Below are positions 7,409 through 14,693 of a DNA stretch of 22,408 nucleotides, in pieces (the stretch's first letter is position 1; every line of letters starts with the position of its first letter). The position numbers and the translations under genes were made by a program. The stretch lies in NCBI GenBank assembly GCA_035564115.1, contig DATMTN010000022.1, positions 1 through 22,408 of the forward strand. The letters run 5' to 3'. This DNA comes from JACMPA01 sp035564115. GTDB taxonomy: Bacteria > Patescibacteriota > Saccharimonadia > Saccharimonadales > UBA4665. Under the pieces are notes generated by a model that was not told the DNA's origin, ran no database searches, and saw nothing but the letters and a program-made list of their open reading frames with translations.

Positions 7409-8140
7409 CTATTCTACTAAATGTGCTCGAGTGTCTTGCAGGAGCTGTTCAGCAACTTGGCGACTGTGCGCCTGCTCGGCAGGGTCATGAGCGCGAGCGG
7501 CGACCGCCGCATCGATCTTGTGCGCCGTCTGGACAAATGTGTCGTTCACCACGAACCAGTAGTAGTCTCGCTCCAGCGCAGTCGATAGTTCCGTGATTGA
7601 ACTTTCTAGACGACGGCGGACTTCGTCCTCTGGCAAGGCACCTCGGCTTGCCATCCGGACCATCCATTCATCAAAACTCGGCGGCACGATAAAAAAGAAC
7701 ATTGCATCTGGCTTGGAGGCATGAATATTGTCGGCTCCCACGATATCGACCTCGTTCACCGCCACTCGCCCCTCTTCGGCAGCCACCTGCAGCTCACGGA
7801 TGCTTATGCCCGAAACTTGCTGCTCGTGAATAATTGCTGCTTCCAGGAATGATCCGGCATGCAGGTCGGCCAGGATATCGGCCTCACTCCGAAACCAGTA
7901 CTCAACACCGTCCTGCTCCAAGACACCATTGTTCCTGCGTGGCTTGCGTGTCGTATCGGAAATGATTCGGTGATATTTATCCGTTTTCACCAATTCATCA
8001 ATGATGGTATTTTTACCCGATGAGGTCGGACCGATGAGTAGCGCCAAGTTTGTAGCCTGGAGCGTCGCCCTAGCAGCAGCGGAGAGGTGATAGTCCGTAA
8101 GTACCTGGCGGAAATCACTAATCTGCGTAAGTTTATTCAT
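7409..8140 (-). CDS. gmk: Guanylate kinase-like protein
   Basis: Guanylate kinase phosphorylates GMP to GDP with ATP. This 243-aa protein has a P-loop GPTSSGKNT (37-45), the GMP-binding segment SDTTRKPRR (61-69) with EYWF (80-83), the acidic FLEA, the VNEVDIVGADNI strand (canonical LEIDVQGA), and a lid with MASRGALPEDEVRRRL. Two things are unusual: an N-terminal extension of about 30 residues, and replacement of the usual Tyr-Gly-Thr/Ser after the acidic strand by QVSGIS, which removes a conserved GMP-contacting Tyr. It is either a diverged Gmk or a related nucleotide kinase. It sits upstream of hrcA with no terminator between. Confidence 0.8.
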   Translation of the reverse strand: MNKLTQISDFRQVLTDYHLSAAARATLQATNLALLIGPTSSGKNTIIDELVKTDKYHRIISDTTRKPRRNNGVLEQDGVEYWFRSEADILADLHAGSFLEAAIIHEQQVSGISIRELQVAAEEGRVAVNEVDIVGADNIHASKPDAMFFFIVPPSFDEWMVRMASRGALPEDEVRRRLESSITELSTALERDYYWFVVNDTFVQTAHKIDAAVAARAHDPAEQAHSRQVAEQLLQDTRAHLVE

Positions 8141-8148
8141 GTTAGACT

Positions 8149-8154
8149 ATGATA
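8149..8154 (-). promoter_or_regulatory. -10 element of the guanylate kinase-like gene, leaderless type
   Basis: Minus-strand TATCAT (5/6) followed by 8 nt and the ATG at 8140, predicting +1 two bases before the start. On the plus strand the overlapping TATGAT (8148-8153) could be the -10 of bcp, so the 38-bp divergent spacer may carry back-to-back promoters. The -35 hexamers are weak. Confidence 0.4.
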
Positions 8155-8178
8155 ACAGATTAGGAATGGGGTTTATAC

Positions 8179-8637
8179 ATGGCAAAAGCACCGGATTTCA
8201 GCCTTCAAGACCAAGACGGCCAGACTCATAGCCTGCAGGACTACGCGGGACGTTGGGTGGTGCTGTACTTCTACCCCAAAGATGACACCCCAGGTTGCAC
8301 GACTGAAGCCTGCGAGTTTCGTGATGCTCGTGACCTTATTGCCGAGCTTGGCAATGCTGTTGTTATCGGCATTAGTAAAGACACGGTGAAAGCGCACCGT
8401 AAGTTTGCTGATAAATTCGACTTAAACTTTACACTCCTGAGCGACCCGGAGCACGAAGTTATTGAGGCCTACGGCGCCTGGCAAGAAAAGAGCATGTATG
8501 GCCGCACCTACATGGGCATTCAGCGCAGCACGTTCATCATCGACCCAAGCGGCAACATCGCCCGCGAATATCCAAAAGTTTCCCCCAAAAAGCACGCCGC
8601 GCAGATTATCAAGGACTTACAGGCTCTGCGAGCCTAG
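8179..8637 (+). CDS. bcp: Thioredoxin-dependent peroxiredoxin, BCP/PrxQ type
   Basis: Reduces hydrogen peroxide and organic hydroperoxides in the cytosol, using thioredoxin-type reductant. The 152-aa thioredoxin-fold protein carries the family signature YPKDDTPGCTTEACEFRD with peroxidatic Cys40 and resolving Cys45 five residues later, as in E. coli BCP. The later YGRTYMGIQRSTFIIDP is also typical and supplies the conserved Arg. The ATG at 8179 is preceded by AGGAATGGGG, so this gene has a leader, unlike its divergent neighbour. It is monocistronic; the next gene has its own promoter. Confidence 0.96.
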   Translation: MAKAPDFSLQDQDGQTHSLQDYAGRWVVLYFYPKDDTPGCTTEACEFRDARDLIAELGNAVVIGISKDTVKAHRKFADKFDLNFTLLSDPEHEVIEAYGAWQEKSMYGRTYMGIQRSTFIIDPSGNIAREYPKVSPKKHAAQIIKDLQALRA

Positions 8638-8656
8638 CACCACTGTAACTTATCTG

Positions 8657-8685
8657 TTGACAAAGCATAAGCGGCTATCTATAGT
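8657..8685 (+). promoter_or_regulatory. Promoter of the prepilin-like gene
   Basis: TTGACA (8657-8662), exactly 17 nt, TATAGT (8680-8685). Predicted +1 is near 8692, giving a 20-nt leader with AAGGA about 7 nt before the ATG. It is one of the two strongest promoters in the window and suggests high expression of the prepilin-like protein. Confidence 0.85.
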
Positions 8686-8711
8686 TCTCAGCATAAAATA
8701 AGGAAACAAAC

Positions 8712-9269
8712 ATGAAGAAATTAAATATGAAAGGTTTCGGCCACATTGAGCTCATGGTAGCAGTGGTGGCCGTGCTAGTAATCGGTGGTACTGGTGCCAA
8801 GTTACTGTCCGCTTCCCACGCCGACAGTACCACAAACGCCAGTGCGGTTTGTGGGAGTGGTTTTACGAAGGTGGCTGCTCACAGTATGTACGATTTCACT
8901 CACGACGGAGCTTACGGCAAAACCGGTCCGGGTCTACTGGAATTCTACGTCAATTACTCCACCCACCAGGTTTGCGGCTTTGTATTTTCAACTAGCCCGG
9001 CTTATGGCGTGGGTAAGTCGATGCATATCGCTGTCACAAACATTTACAAGAGCGGCACGACATTCCGGAACGCGGTCGCTCAGCAAACCGGCACTTTTAA
9101 GTACTTCGTTGGACCAGCCAAGCTTACTGACACGCAGTATACATTAGGTAGTAATGGGGTTAGTCTTTACGGCTACTTCTACTACGGTGGCCACAAGTAC
9201 GAGCAGTCACAGTACTTCGCAGTCAGCAAGAGCTTCGGCTTTACGAGCTACGGCGTATCGCTGCCGTAA
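8712..9269 (+). CDS. Type IV prepilin-like / pseudopilin-like protein
   Basis: The N-terminus MKKLNMKGFGHIELMV fits a type III prepilin leader: short, basic, cleavage after Gly8, Phe at +1 and Glu at +5. It is followed by one hydrophobic helix (about 14-33), the usual pilin stalk and membrane anchor. The remaining 150 residues are Tyr/Phe/Gly-rich with two cysteines (C47, C88) that could form a disulfide, and would be exposed outside. No sequence similarity of the head domain is recognisable. It would need a PilD-type peptidase and assembly ATPase, neither in the window. It could be a minor pilin, a pseudopilin or a small adhesin. First gene of a cluster with an O-antigen ligase-like protein and VanY. 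Confidence 0.75.
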   Translation: MKKLNMKGFGHIELMVAVVAVLVIGGTGAKLLSASHADSTTNASAVCGSGFTKVAAHSMYDFTHDGAYGKTGPGLLEFYVNYSTHQVCGFVFSTSPAYGVGKSMHIAVTNIYKSGTTFRNAVAQQTGTFKYFVGPAKLTDTQYTLGSNGVSLYGYFYYGGHKYEQSQYFAVSKSFGFTSYGVSLP

Positions 9270-9296
9270 CCGGCATGGCATCTACGAAATCACATG

Positions 9297-9322
9297 ACTG
9301 GGGTGGTAGCTATCATCCCAGT
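9297..9322. promoter_or_regulatory. 26-bp imperfect palindrome
   Basis: Thirteen positions on each side of the centre (9309/9310, AGCT) pair completely if the two G-T pairs are allowed. The outer arms are ACTGGG and CCCAGT. It lies in the 75-nt gap between the prepilin-like gene and the next gene, 22 nt before the latter's start. As DNA it resembles an operator; as RNA it makes a strong hairpin that could cut or stabilise the prepilin mRNA. The downstream T content is modest, so it is not a clear terminator. Confidence 0.55.
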
Positions 9323-9344
9323 TATTGTGTTTGGGAGAAATTGT

Positions 9345-10541
9345 ATGGTCGCATTAGACCGCACTAATTGGCTGCAGCGCATCAGCAAAAGTGTGGCAGT
9401 ATGTTCACTGAGCTTGCCGCTATTGGTTCCCTTTTCGACTGGGCGGAATATTGACCTACAAGCCGGCATCGTTTGGGTCTTGGGTACTATCGCGTGGCTG
9501 AGTTTATTTCTTTGGCGGACAGACACCCCATCACTGCGCCGGTGGTTATGGTGGCCGATAGGCCTGTATGCTCTCAGTTGCCTGTTGACACTATGGTTTC
9601 ATCCAGATGTCGCTAACCTGACCGGCCTACCACATTCTAGGCTGGGAGTACTTAGCCTGTTGGCTTGTATTGGCTGCGGGCTGGTCGGTCGTTTTTTCAG
9701 TGTTCAGCGGCTAGCTCGGGGCCTATACGCCTCGAGTATTGCGATTGCTATAACGGCCGTGCCATACACACTGGTAACCATGGGGAGCTTGGCACGCGTC
9801 GGTGGTGCATTCCATCAGCCCGACTTGTTGGCTATATGGTTAGTATGCGGTTGGATTATCGGATTTGGCCTGTGGCCGCAGGCTAAAAAGCAACGTTGGG
9901 GTATGGCCGCCACACAGACACTACTGTTGGTGGTCATTGTACTGAGCCAGAGCAGGATGGCGCTGCTGCTCCTAATTGTTATATCCCTAGTAATTGCAGT
10001 CCGCCAGCTTCGTGGACGGCTTCGAACAATGGCGGTGTTATTAACTATCGGAGTGACTGGGCTGGTGGGTAGTAGTGCCTACCTCATAGCGCCACACAAC
10101 AGGGTGATTGATAGTGGATACTCCACCCAAAGTATCCAGTACCGATTGACTCTCCAATCGTATGGTGTACACGCCGTCAGCTACCAGCCGATAGTTGGAT
10201 ACGGGCCGGCGAACATTCAGACCGGCATATCATGCCTAATCATCCATGATCCAGCGCTTATTCGGACGTGCCAGCAAGGCTACTACTTCGAAAGTAGCCA
10301 CAACATTTTCCTCGATCGCTTTATCGGCCTTGGTCTGCTTGGTGGAAGTGCTTACATCATCGCTGTTGGCGGTCTCCTTTATATTGGGAAGCGCCAGATT
10401 GGGATAGCACGCTACGTATGGTACGCGGCACTGGCTATATGCGTATATTACCTAACCAATATTACTAGCGTCAGTATCGAGCTGCTACTCTGGGTTCTAC
10501 TGTGCCGTTTTGGGGGTAGCTATGAAGATAATGAGGCTTAA
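9345..10541 (+). CDS. O-antigen ligase/polymerase-family integral membrane protein (Wzy/WaaL-like)
   Basis: Family members join or polymerise lipid-linked glycans at the outer face of the cytoplasmic membrane, or transfer glycans to proteins or teichoic acids. The 398-aa protein is almost entirely hydrophobic, with about ten to twelve helices. It has the family landmarks: SQSRMALLLLI in the middle, a long extracytoplasmic loop with RLTLQSYGVHAVSYQPIVGY, and SHNIFLDRFIGLGLLGG, the conserved His region. An ATG 51 nt earlier is in frame but lies beside the palindrome. The ATG at 9345 has GGGAG 8 nt upstream and gives the typical N-terminus. The substrate cannot be deduced. It overlaps the VanY-like gene by 20 nt. 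Confidence 0.8.
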   Translation: MVALDRTNWLQRISKSVAVCSLSLPLLVPFSTGRNIDLQAGIVWVLGTIAWLSLFLWRTDTPSLRRWLWWPIGLYALSCLLTLWFHPDVANLTGLPHSRLGVLSLLACIGCGLVGRFFSVQRLARGLYASSIAIAITAVPYTLVTMGSLARVGGAFHQPDLLAIWLVCGWIIGFGLWPQAKKQRWGMAATQTLLLVVIVLSQSRMALLLLIVISLVIAVRQLRGRLRTMAVLLTIGVTGLVGSSAYLIAPHNRVIDSGYSTQSIQYRLTLQSYGVHAVSYQPIVGYGPANIQTGISCLIIHDPALIRTCQQGYYFESSHNIFLDRFIGLGLLGGSAYIIAVGGLLYIGKRQIGIARYVWYAALAICVYYLTNITSVSIELLLWVLLCRFGGSYEDNEA

Positions 10542-11163
10542 GCTTGCTGCGCTCGGTTTTCTCACGGTAAGTATCGTAGTCGCTTCGGCCAATACAGTCC
10601 AGGCTATTCCCCGCACCATAGTTCTAGTAAGTAAAACACAGGCGATACAGCCCTCGACCTACTACCCTCCCGACTTAGAGATACCCAGTGGCATAGTAAT
10701 TGAAGCAGCACCGAGCGAAGCGGAGCTAGCAGAACCTGCTGCCCATGCCTTGAGTGTCATGTTTCAAGCAGCATATCAAGCCGGGCTAACTCCAGTACTG
10801 CTTAGTGGTTATCGCTCCTATGCTAGCCAAGAAGTACTCTATCGCAATGCTCTCCAGAACTTGGGGGAATTTCAGAACTCTGTGGCACCACCCGGCCATA
10901 GCGAGCATCAGCTCGGTCTAGCGGCCGACATCGGCAGCTTTGGTGTTTTCTGTCCGGCCCAGACGTGCTTCGCTTTCACTCGCGAGGCCGTTTGGTTTCA
11001 GGCTCATGCCCATAGTTACGGATTTATTCAGCGTTACCCGCTCAGGACAGAATTAGTGACTGGCTACACCTACGAGCCCTGGCACTATCGCTATGTCGGC
11101 GTTCGACTTGCGAACGTACTCTATCGCTCCGGGCAAACGCTTGATGAGTACTCCGAACACTAG
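10522..11163 (+). CDS. Secreted D-alanyl-D-alanine carboxypeptidase, VanY/M15B type
   Basis: Zinc D,D-carboxypeptidase that trims the terminal D-Ala of peptidoglycan pentapeptides outside the membrane. The 213-aa protein begins with a signal peptide (basic MKIMRLKL, hydrophobic core, probable cut after TVQA at 28). The LAS-fold motifs are complete: SGYRSYASQ (95-103), PGHSEHQLGLAADI with zinc ligands H129 and D136, and EPWHYRYVG with H188. The ATG at 10522 is preceded by TTTTGGGGG and overlaps the previous gene by 20 nt, so the two are co-translated. An in-frame TTG four codons earlier would disrupt the signal sequence less plausibly. The stop codon shares CTAG with lepA on the other strand. 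Confidence 0.92.
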   Translation: MKIMRLKLAALGFLTVSIVVASANTVQAIPRTIVLVSKTQAIQPSTYYPPDLEIPSGIVIEAAPSEAELAEPAAHALSVMFQAAYQAGLTPVLLSGYRSYASQEVLYRNALQNLGEFQNSVAPPGHSEHQLGLAADIGSFGVFCPAQTCFAFTREAVWFQAHAHSYGFIQRYPLRTELVTGYTYEPWHYRYVGVRLANVLYRSGQTLDEYSEH

Positions 11164-12938
11164 TCGCGCTTCAACATCACCGTGAAGGCTTCGGCAGGGA
11201 TGTCGACCTTGCCGAACTTCTTCAGGCGCTTCTTACCCTTGGCCTGCTTGGCCAAAACCTTTTTCTTGCGTGTCACATCACCACCGTATAGACCGGTCGT
11301 TACATCTTTGCGGTAGGCGCTGATGTCTTCCCGGGCGATGAATCGTCCACCAATGGCGGCCTGCAGCGAAATCTGGAAGTTGTGGCGCGGAACGACTTCC
11401 TTCAGCTTGGCAACAATTTCACGGCCCAGACTCTGTGACTCACTACGGTGGACCATAATACTTAACGCGCTAACTATCTCGCCTGCCACGTAGAAATCGA
11501 GCTTTACCAGATCTTCGGCCCGGTAATCGTCCAGTTCGTAGTTGAATGAGCCGTAGCCACTCGTAATGCTTTTGAGCTGATCATAAAAGTCGGTTAGCAG
11601 GTTGGCGAGGGGTGCCTCGAAGCTAATGACCGCCCGGGCATCGACATACGATACATTCTTCTGCAGACCACGCTTGGTCGAGATCAGCTGGATTACACCG
11701 CCAATGTAGTCCTGTGGCACGACGATTTCACCCCTAATCCACGGCTCACGAATCTCGGCTATTTGGGCTACATCGGGCAGATCGGCAGCCGACTTGATGT
11801 CCAGCTCATCGCCGTTGGTCATACTCACCTGGTAGTCAGTCGAGGGGTTGGTAACGACAAGATCCAGGTTGTATTCACGCTCCAAACGCTCACGAACGAT
11901 ATCCATATGCAGCAGACCCAAGAAGCCAATGCGTACTCCGAAGCCGAGGACCGGTGAGTTCTCGGGGGCAAACTGCAGCGCCGAATCGCTCAGGCTCAAC
12001 TTTTCGATGGCGTCTTTCAACTCCTGATAGAACTCATTTGATTCTGGGAAAAAGCCAGCGTAGACGAATGGCTGGACATCCTTATAGCCCGGGAGTTGCG
12101 TGGTAGCCGGTTTGGATACGAGCGTAATCGTGTCACCGACCTTGGCTTCGCGGGTAGACTTGAGGTTGGTCACGATATAGCCGATTTCACCACTGCCCAG
12201 ACTCTTGCCTGGCGTCATACCCGGTTTCAACGCTCCGACTTCCAGTGCTATACCATTGGCATCGGTAGCCATCATCTTGATCTGCGCACCTTTGTCTATC
12301 GACCCGTCGAACACCCGGACGTATAGGATGACGCCGCGATAGTCGTCGTAGTAGCTATCAAAAATAAGCGCCCGGGTTTCGGGTAGTTCGGTGGGCTTTG
12401 GTGCCGGTACAAGTTCCACGATCTTATCGAGCACCACATCCACACCCATACCGGTTTTAGCGGAAATCTGTAGAATGTCTTCCTGGTCGCAACCCAACAG
12501 GTTAATAATCTCTGCACTCACCCGCTCAACATCGGCTGCCGGCAGATCAATCTTGTTCAGAACCGGGATAATCGTCAGGTCAGCAGCCATTGCGAGGTAC
12601 ACATTGGCCAGCGTCTGGGCTTGGATGCCTTGACTAGCATCTACCACTAGGAGGGCGCCTTCGCAGGCCTCAAGACTTCTAGACACCTCATACGAGAAAT
12701 CAACATGGCCCGGAGTATCAATGAGATTCAGCTCGTAATCCTGGTACTGCATACGAACAGGAGCAAGCTTGATAGTGATACCCTTCTCCCGCTCTAGATC
12801 CATTTTGTCCAATAGCTGAGCCTTCATATCACGCTTATCGACGGTGCCAGTCAACTCCAGCAAGCGGTCGGCGAGAGTCGACTTACCATGGTCAATGTGC
12901 GCAATTATGCAGAAATTGCGGATGTGGGACTGATTCAT
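11160..12938 (-). CDS. lepA: Elongation factor 4 (LepA) GTPase
   Basis: Ribosome-binding GTPase that back-translocates or remodels ribosomes, acting in initiation or under stress. The 592-aa length is typical (about 600). G1 AHIDHGKST (13-21), G3 DTPGH (74-78) and G4 NKID (128-131) are intact. They are followed by the EF-G-like domains II, III and V and the LepA-specific C-terminal domain with SYVDARAVISFEAPLANLLTDF-type and GFLGLLHMDIV motifs. The ATG at 12938 has no Shine-Dalgarno, but a perfect TATAAT lies 8 nt upstream, predicting leaderless mRNA. It follows murJ by 34 nt and converges with the VanY-like gene. Confidence 0.97.
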   Translation of the reverse strand: MNQSHIRNFCIIAHIDHGKSTLADRLLELTGTVDKRDMKAQLLDKMDLEREKGITIKLAPVRMQYQDYELNLIDTPGHVDFSYEVSRSLEACEGALLVVDASQGIQAQTLANVYLAMAADLTIIPVLNKIDLPAADVERVSAEIINLLGCDQEDILQISAKTGMGVDVVLDKIVELVPAPKPTELPETRALIFDSYYDDYRGVILYVRVFDGSIDKGAQIKMMATDANGIALEVGALKPGMTPGKSLGSGEIGYIVTNLKSTREAKVGDTITLVSKPATTQLPGYKDVQPFVYAGFFPESNEFYQELKDAIEKLSLSDSALQFAPENSPVLGFGVRIGFLGLLHMDIVRERLEREYNLDLVVTNPSTDYQVSMTNGDELDIKSAADLPDVAQIAEIREPWIRGEIVVPQDYIGGVIQLISTKRGLQKNVSYVDARAVISFEAPLANLLTDFYDQLKSITSGYGSFNYELDDYRAEDLVKLDFYVAGEIVSALSIMVHRSESQSLGREIVAKLKEVVPRHNFQISLQAAIGGRFIAREDISAYRKDVTTGLYGGDVTRKKKVLAKQAKGKKRLKKFGKVDIPAEAFTVMLKRD

Positions 12939-12946
12939 TTGTAGTG

Positions 12947-12952
12947 ATTATA
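12947..12952 (-). promoter_or_regulatory. -10 element of lepA, leaderless type
   Basis: Minus-strand TATAAT followed by 8 nt and ATG. The predicted +1 is two bases before the start codon. The -35 region lies in the end of murJ and is weak. Confidence 0.45.
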
Positions 12953-12972
12953 CCAAAATAACAGGGGTGAAG

Positions 12973-14598
12973 CTAGAGGTCGACCCGGACTGGGCGTAAA
13001 AGGCGGCCGCTAAGCCGTTTAAGGCGCTGGATGACTGGCCTTGCCTCCTCGAGCCCAAAGAGCGCCGACATGCCAATATGAACCGCACCAATTACACCAC
13101 CGATAGCCACGAGTTTACCGCCGAGTGTCACAATACCCGTGTCGTGAATACCCAGTGGGTACAGAGAGATCATAACGAAACCTGCCACCAGACTAAAGCC
13201 CGTAACCGACACTGTACGTACCACGCCCCCGATGAATGCCATGTTGAAAAGCTTCGGGTCGCGCACCAACATGACCAGTATCAATACGATCACTTCGGCA
13301 GCAGCGACGATTGATTGAGCGAGTGCCAGGCCAGCTACTCCGTATGCCCCTGGTTGCGATAGACGCCAAGCCAAATACACGTTGAAGGCAATCGTAAAGA
13401 TAGAAATCATCAGTGGTGTGCGTGTATCCTTCTGGGCATAAAACCAACGAGAGATAATAGCGTAAAGCACTCTGAAAAATATGGCGGCCGTGAGGAAGCC
13501 AAAAATCAAGGCAATGTCGCTGTTGTTATTCGTGAAAATCAAACGTGCCAAGTAACCACGCGTGAAGTAACTGAAGATGATAATGGGCAGCGTAATCCAT
13601 ATCATGGCACGCATGACCATCAGGAAATCCTTCCGGAATAGATCTGGCCTGCCCTGACTCAGGCGCTTATTCAGCTGCGGAAATGCGGCCGTAGAAATCG
13701 CCGTACCAATCAGGAGAATTGGTGCCGTGTGCAGCACGTAGGCGTTGTTGTAGTTGCTGATGGCCGTGGCACCACCCAGTACAGGGTTAGATGCAAAGTT
13801 TGTCTCGACTACGCTTTGCAGCTGATCCATACCCTGATCCAGCGAACGGGGCGGTAATTGCTTCAACATCGAGCGGAATTCGCTGTTCTTCCACAAAATC
13901 TTCGGATGCCAGTGGAAATCAAGCCGTACCGAACCAATGATGACCACAATAAGCTGCAGAATCGCACCGATGAGCGCACCGATACCAAGCCCGACGATAC
14001 CGATATTGTTACGGAACACATAGATGCTGATAATGATAGAGATGTTGTAGAACAGTGGTGCGATGGCGTAGAAGAAGAACCGGCCCATGGTCTGTTGGGT
14101 GCTTGTGAGCACACCCGAGATGGTAAAAAGTAACGGGTTTAGGGCTAGTAAGCGCATGAGTGTCGCCGCGTTGTTCAATTGGCCTTCGTTGAGCCCCGGC
14201 GCAACGATATGGTGAATCAACGGTTTCGCAAATAGAAATATAATAACTGCGACAAACGCCATGAGTATGGCGAGCAGGTTCAGCAGCGATGCCGACAGCT
14301 CCCATACGCCCTTGCGATCCCCCTTGTGTAAACGATCAGAGAGGTACGGCATAAAAGCCACGCCCAGTGCACCGGCAGCAATGGTATAGAAGAAGAAGTC
14401 GGGAATGCTGAAGGCTGCAAAGTATACGCCGGCGTTCTGGCTGAGTGGAGTATGCAGGTTGTTGAAGTTAGCGTTGATGAGCTTGGTGCGCATAAAGCCC
14501 AGCACCTGGCCAATGAGCGCTGTAGCAATCAGTAGCCCGGCAACATTTGCGAGTGGAACACGGGGGATACGACGTTTGGGGATTGATGGCGGACTCAT
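12973..14598 (-). CDS. murJ: Lipid II flippase MurJ (MviN family)
   Basis: Moves lipid-linked peptidoglycan precursor across the cytoplasmic membrane. The 541-aa protein has the MVF layout of about 14 helices: N-terminal GFMRTKLINANF, helices with FFFYTIAAGALGVAFMPYLSD, then the later repeat with PILLIGTAISTAAFPQLNKRL and FYAQKDTRTPLMIS. The N-terminus is a short basic cytosolic segment (MSPPSIPKRRIPRVP). An in-frame ATG 25 codons upstream exists, but the ATG at 14598 is preceded by GGAGGGAG, one of the strongest ribosome sites in the window. It lies between the VirD4-like gene and lepA. Confidence 0.94.
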   Translation of the reverse strand: MSPPSIPKRRIPRVPLANVAGLLIATALIGQVLGFMRTKLINANFNNLHTPLSQNAGVYFAAFSIPDFFFYTIAAGALGVAFMPYLSDRLHKGDRKGVWELSASLLNLLAILMAFVAVIIFLFAKPLIHHIVAPGLNEGQLNNAATLMRLLALNPLLFTISGVLTSTQQTMGRFFFYAIAPLFYNISIIISIYVFRNNIGIVGLGIGALIGAILQLIVVIIGSVRLDFHWHPKILWKNSEFRSMLKQLPPRSLDQGMDQLQSVVETNFASNPVLGGATAISNYNNAYVLHTAPILLIGTAISTAAFPQLNKRLSQGRPDLFRKDFLMVMRAMIWITLPIIIFSYFTRGYLARLIFTNNNSDIALIFGFLTAAIFFRVLYAIISRWFYAQKDTRTPLMISIFTIAFNVYLAWRLSQPGAYGVAGLALAQSIVAAAEVIVLILVMLVRDPKLFNMAFIGGVVRTVSVTGFSLVAGFVMISLYPLGIHDTGIVTLGGKLVAIGGVIGAVHIGMSALFGLEEARPVIQRLKRLSGRLLRPVRVDL

Positions 14599-14601
14599 AT
14601 A

Positions 14602-14609
14602 CTCCCTCC
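14602..14609 (-). promoter_or_regulatory. Strong Shine-Dalgarno of murJ
   Basis: Minus-strand GGAGGGAG directly before TAT-ATG. It fixes the murJ start at 14598 rather than the longer opening at 14673. Confidence 0.75.
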
Positions 14610-14693
14610 AGTATAAATCCTTGGGGCCAGCATACCGAAGGATTTCTGGGTTGTTTTGTCGCGGAATTGGCAACCTTTTGACATGAATGGGTG

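Noticed and set aside
9294..9344. Upstream ATG for the O-antigen ligase-like protein
   Set aside because: It overlaps the 26-bp dyad and has no ribosome site, whereas the ATG at 9345 has GGGAG at good spacing.
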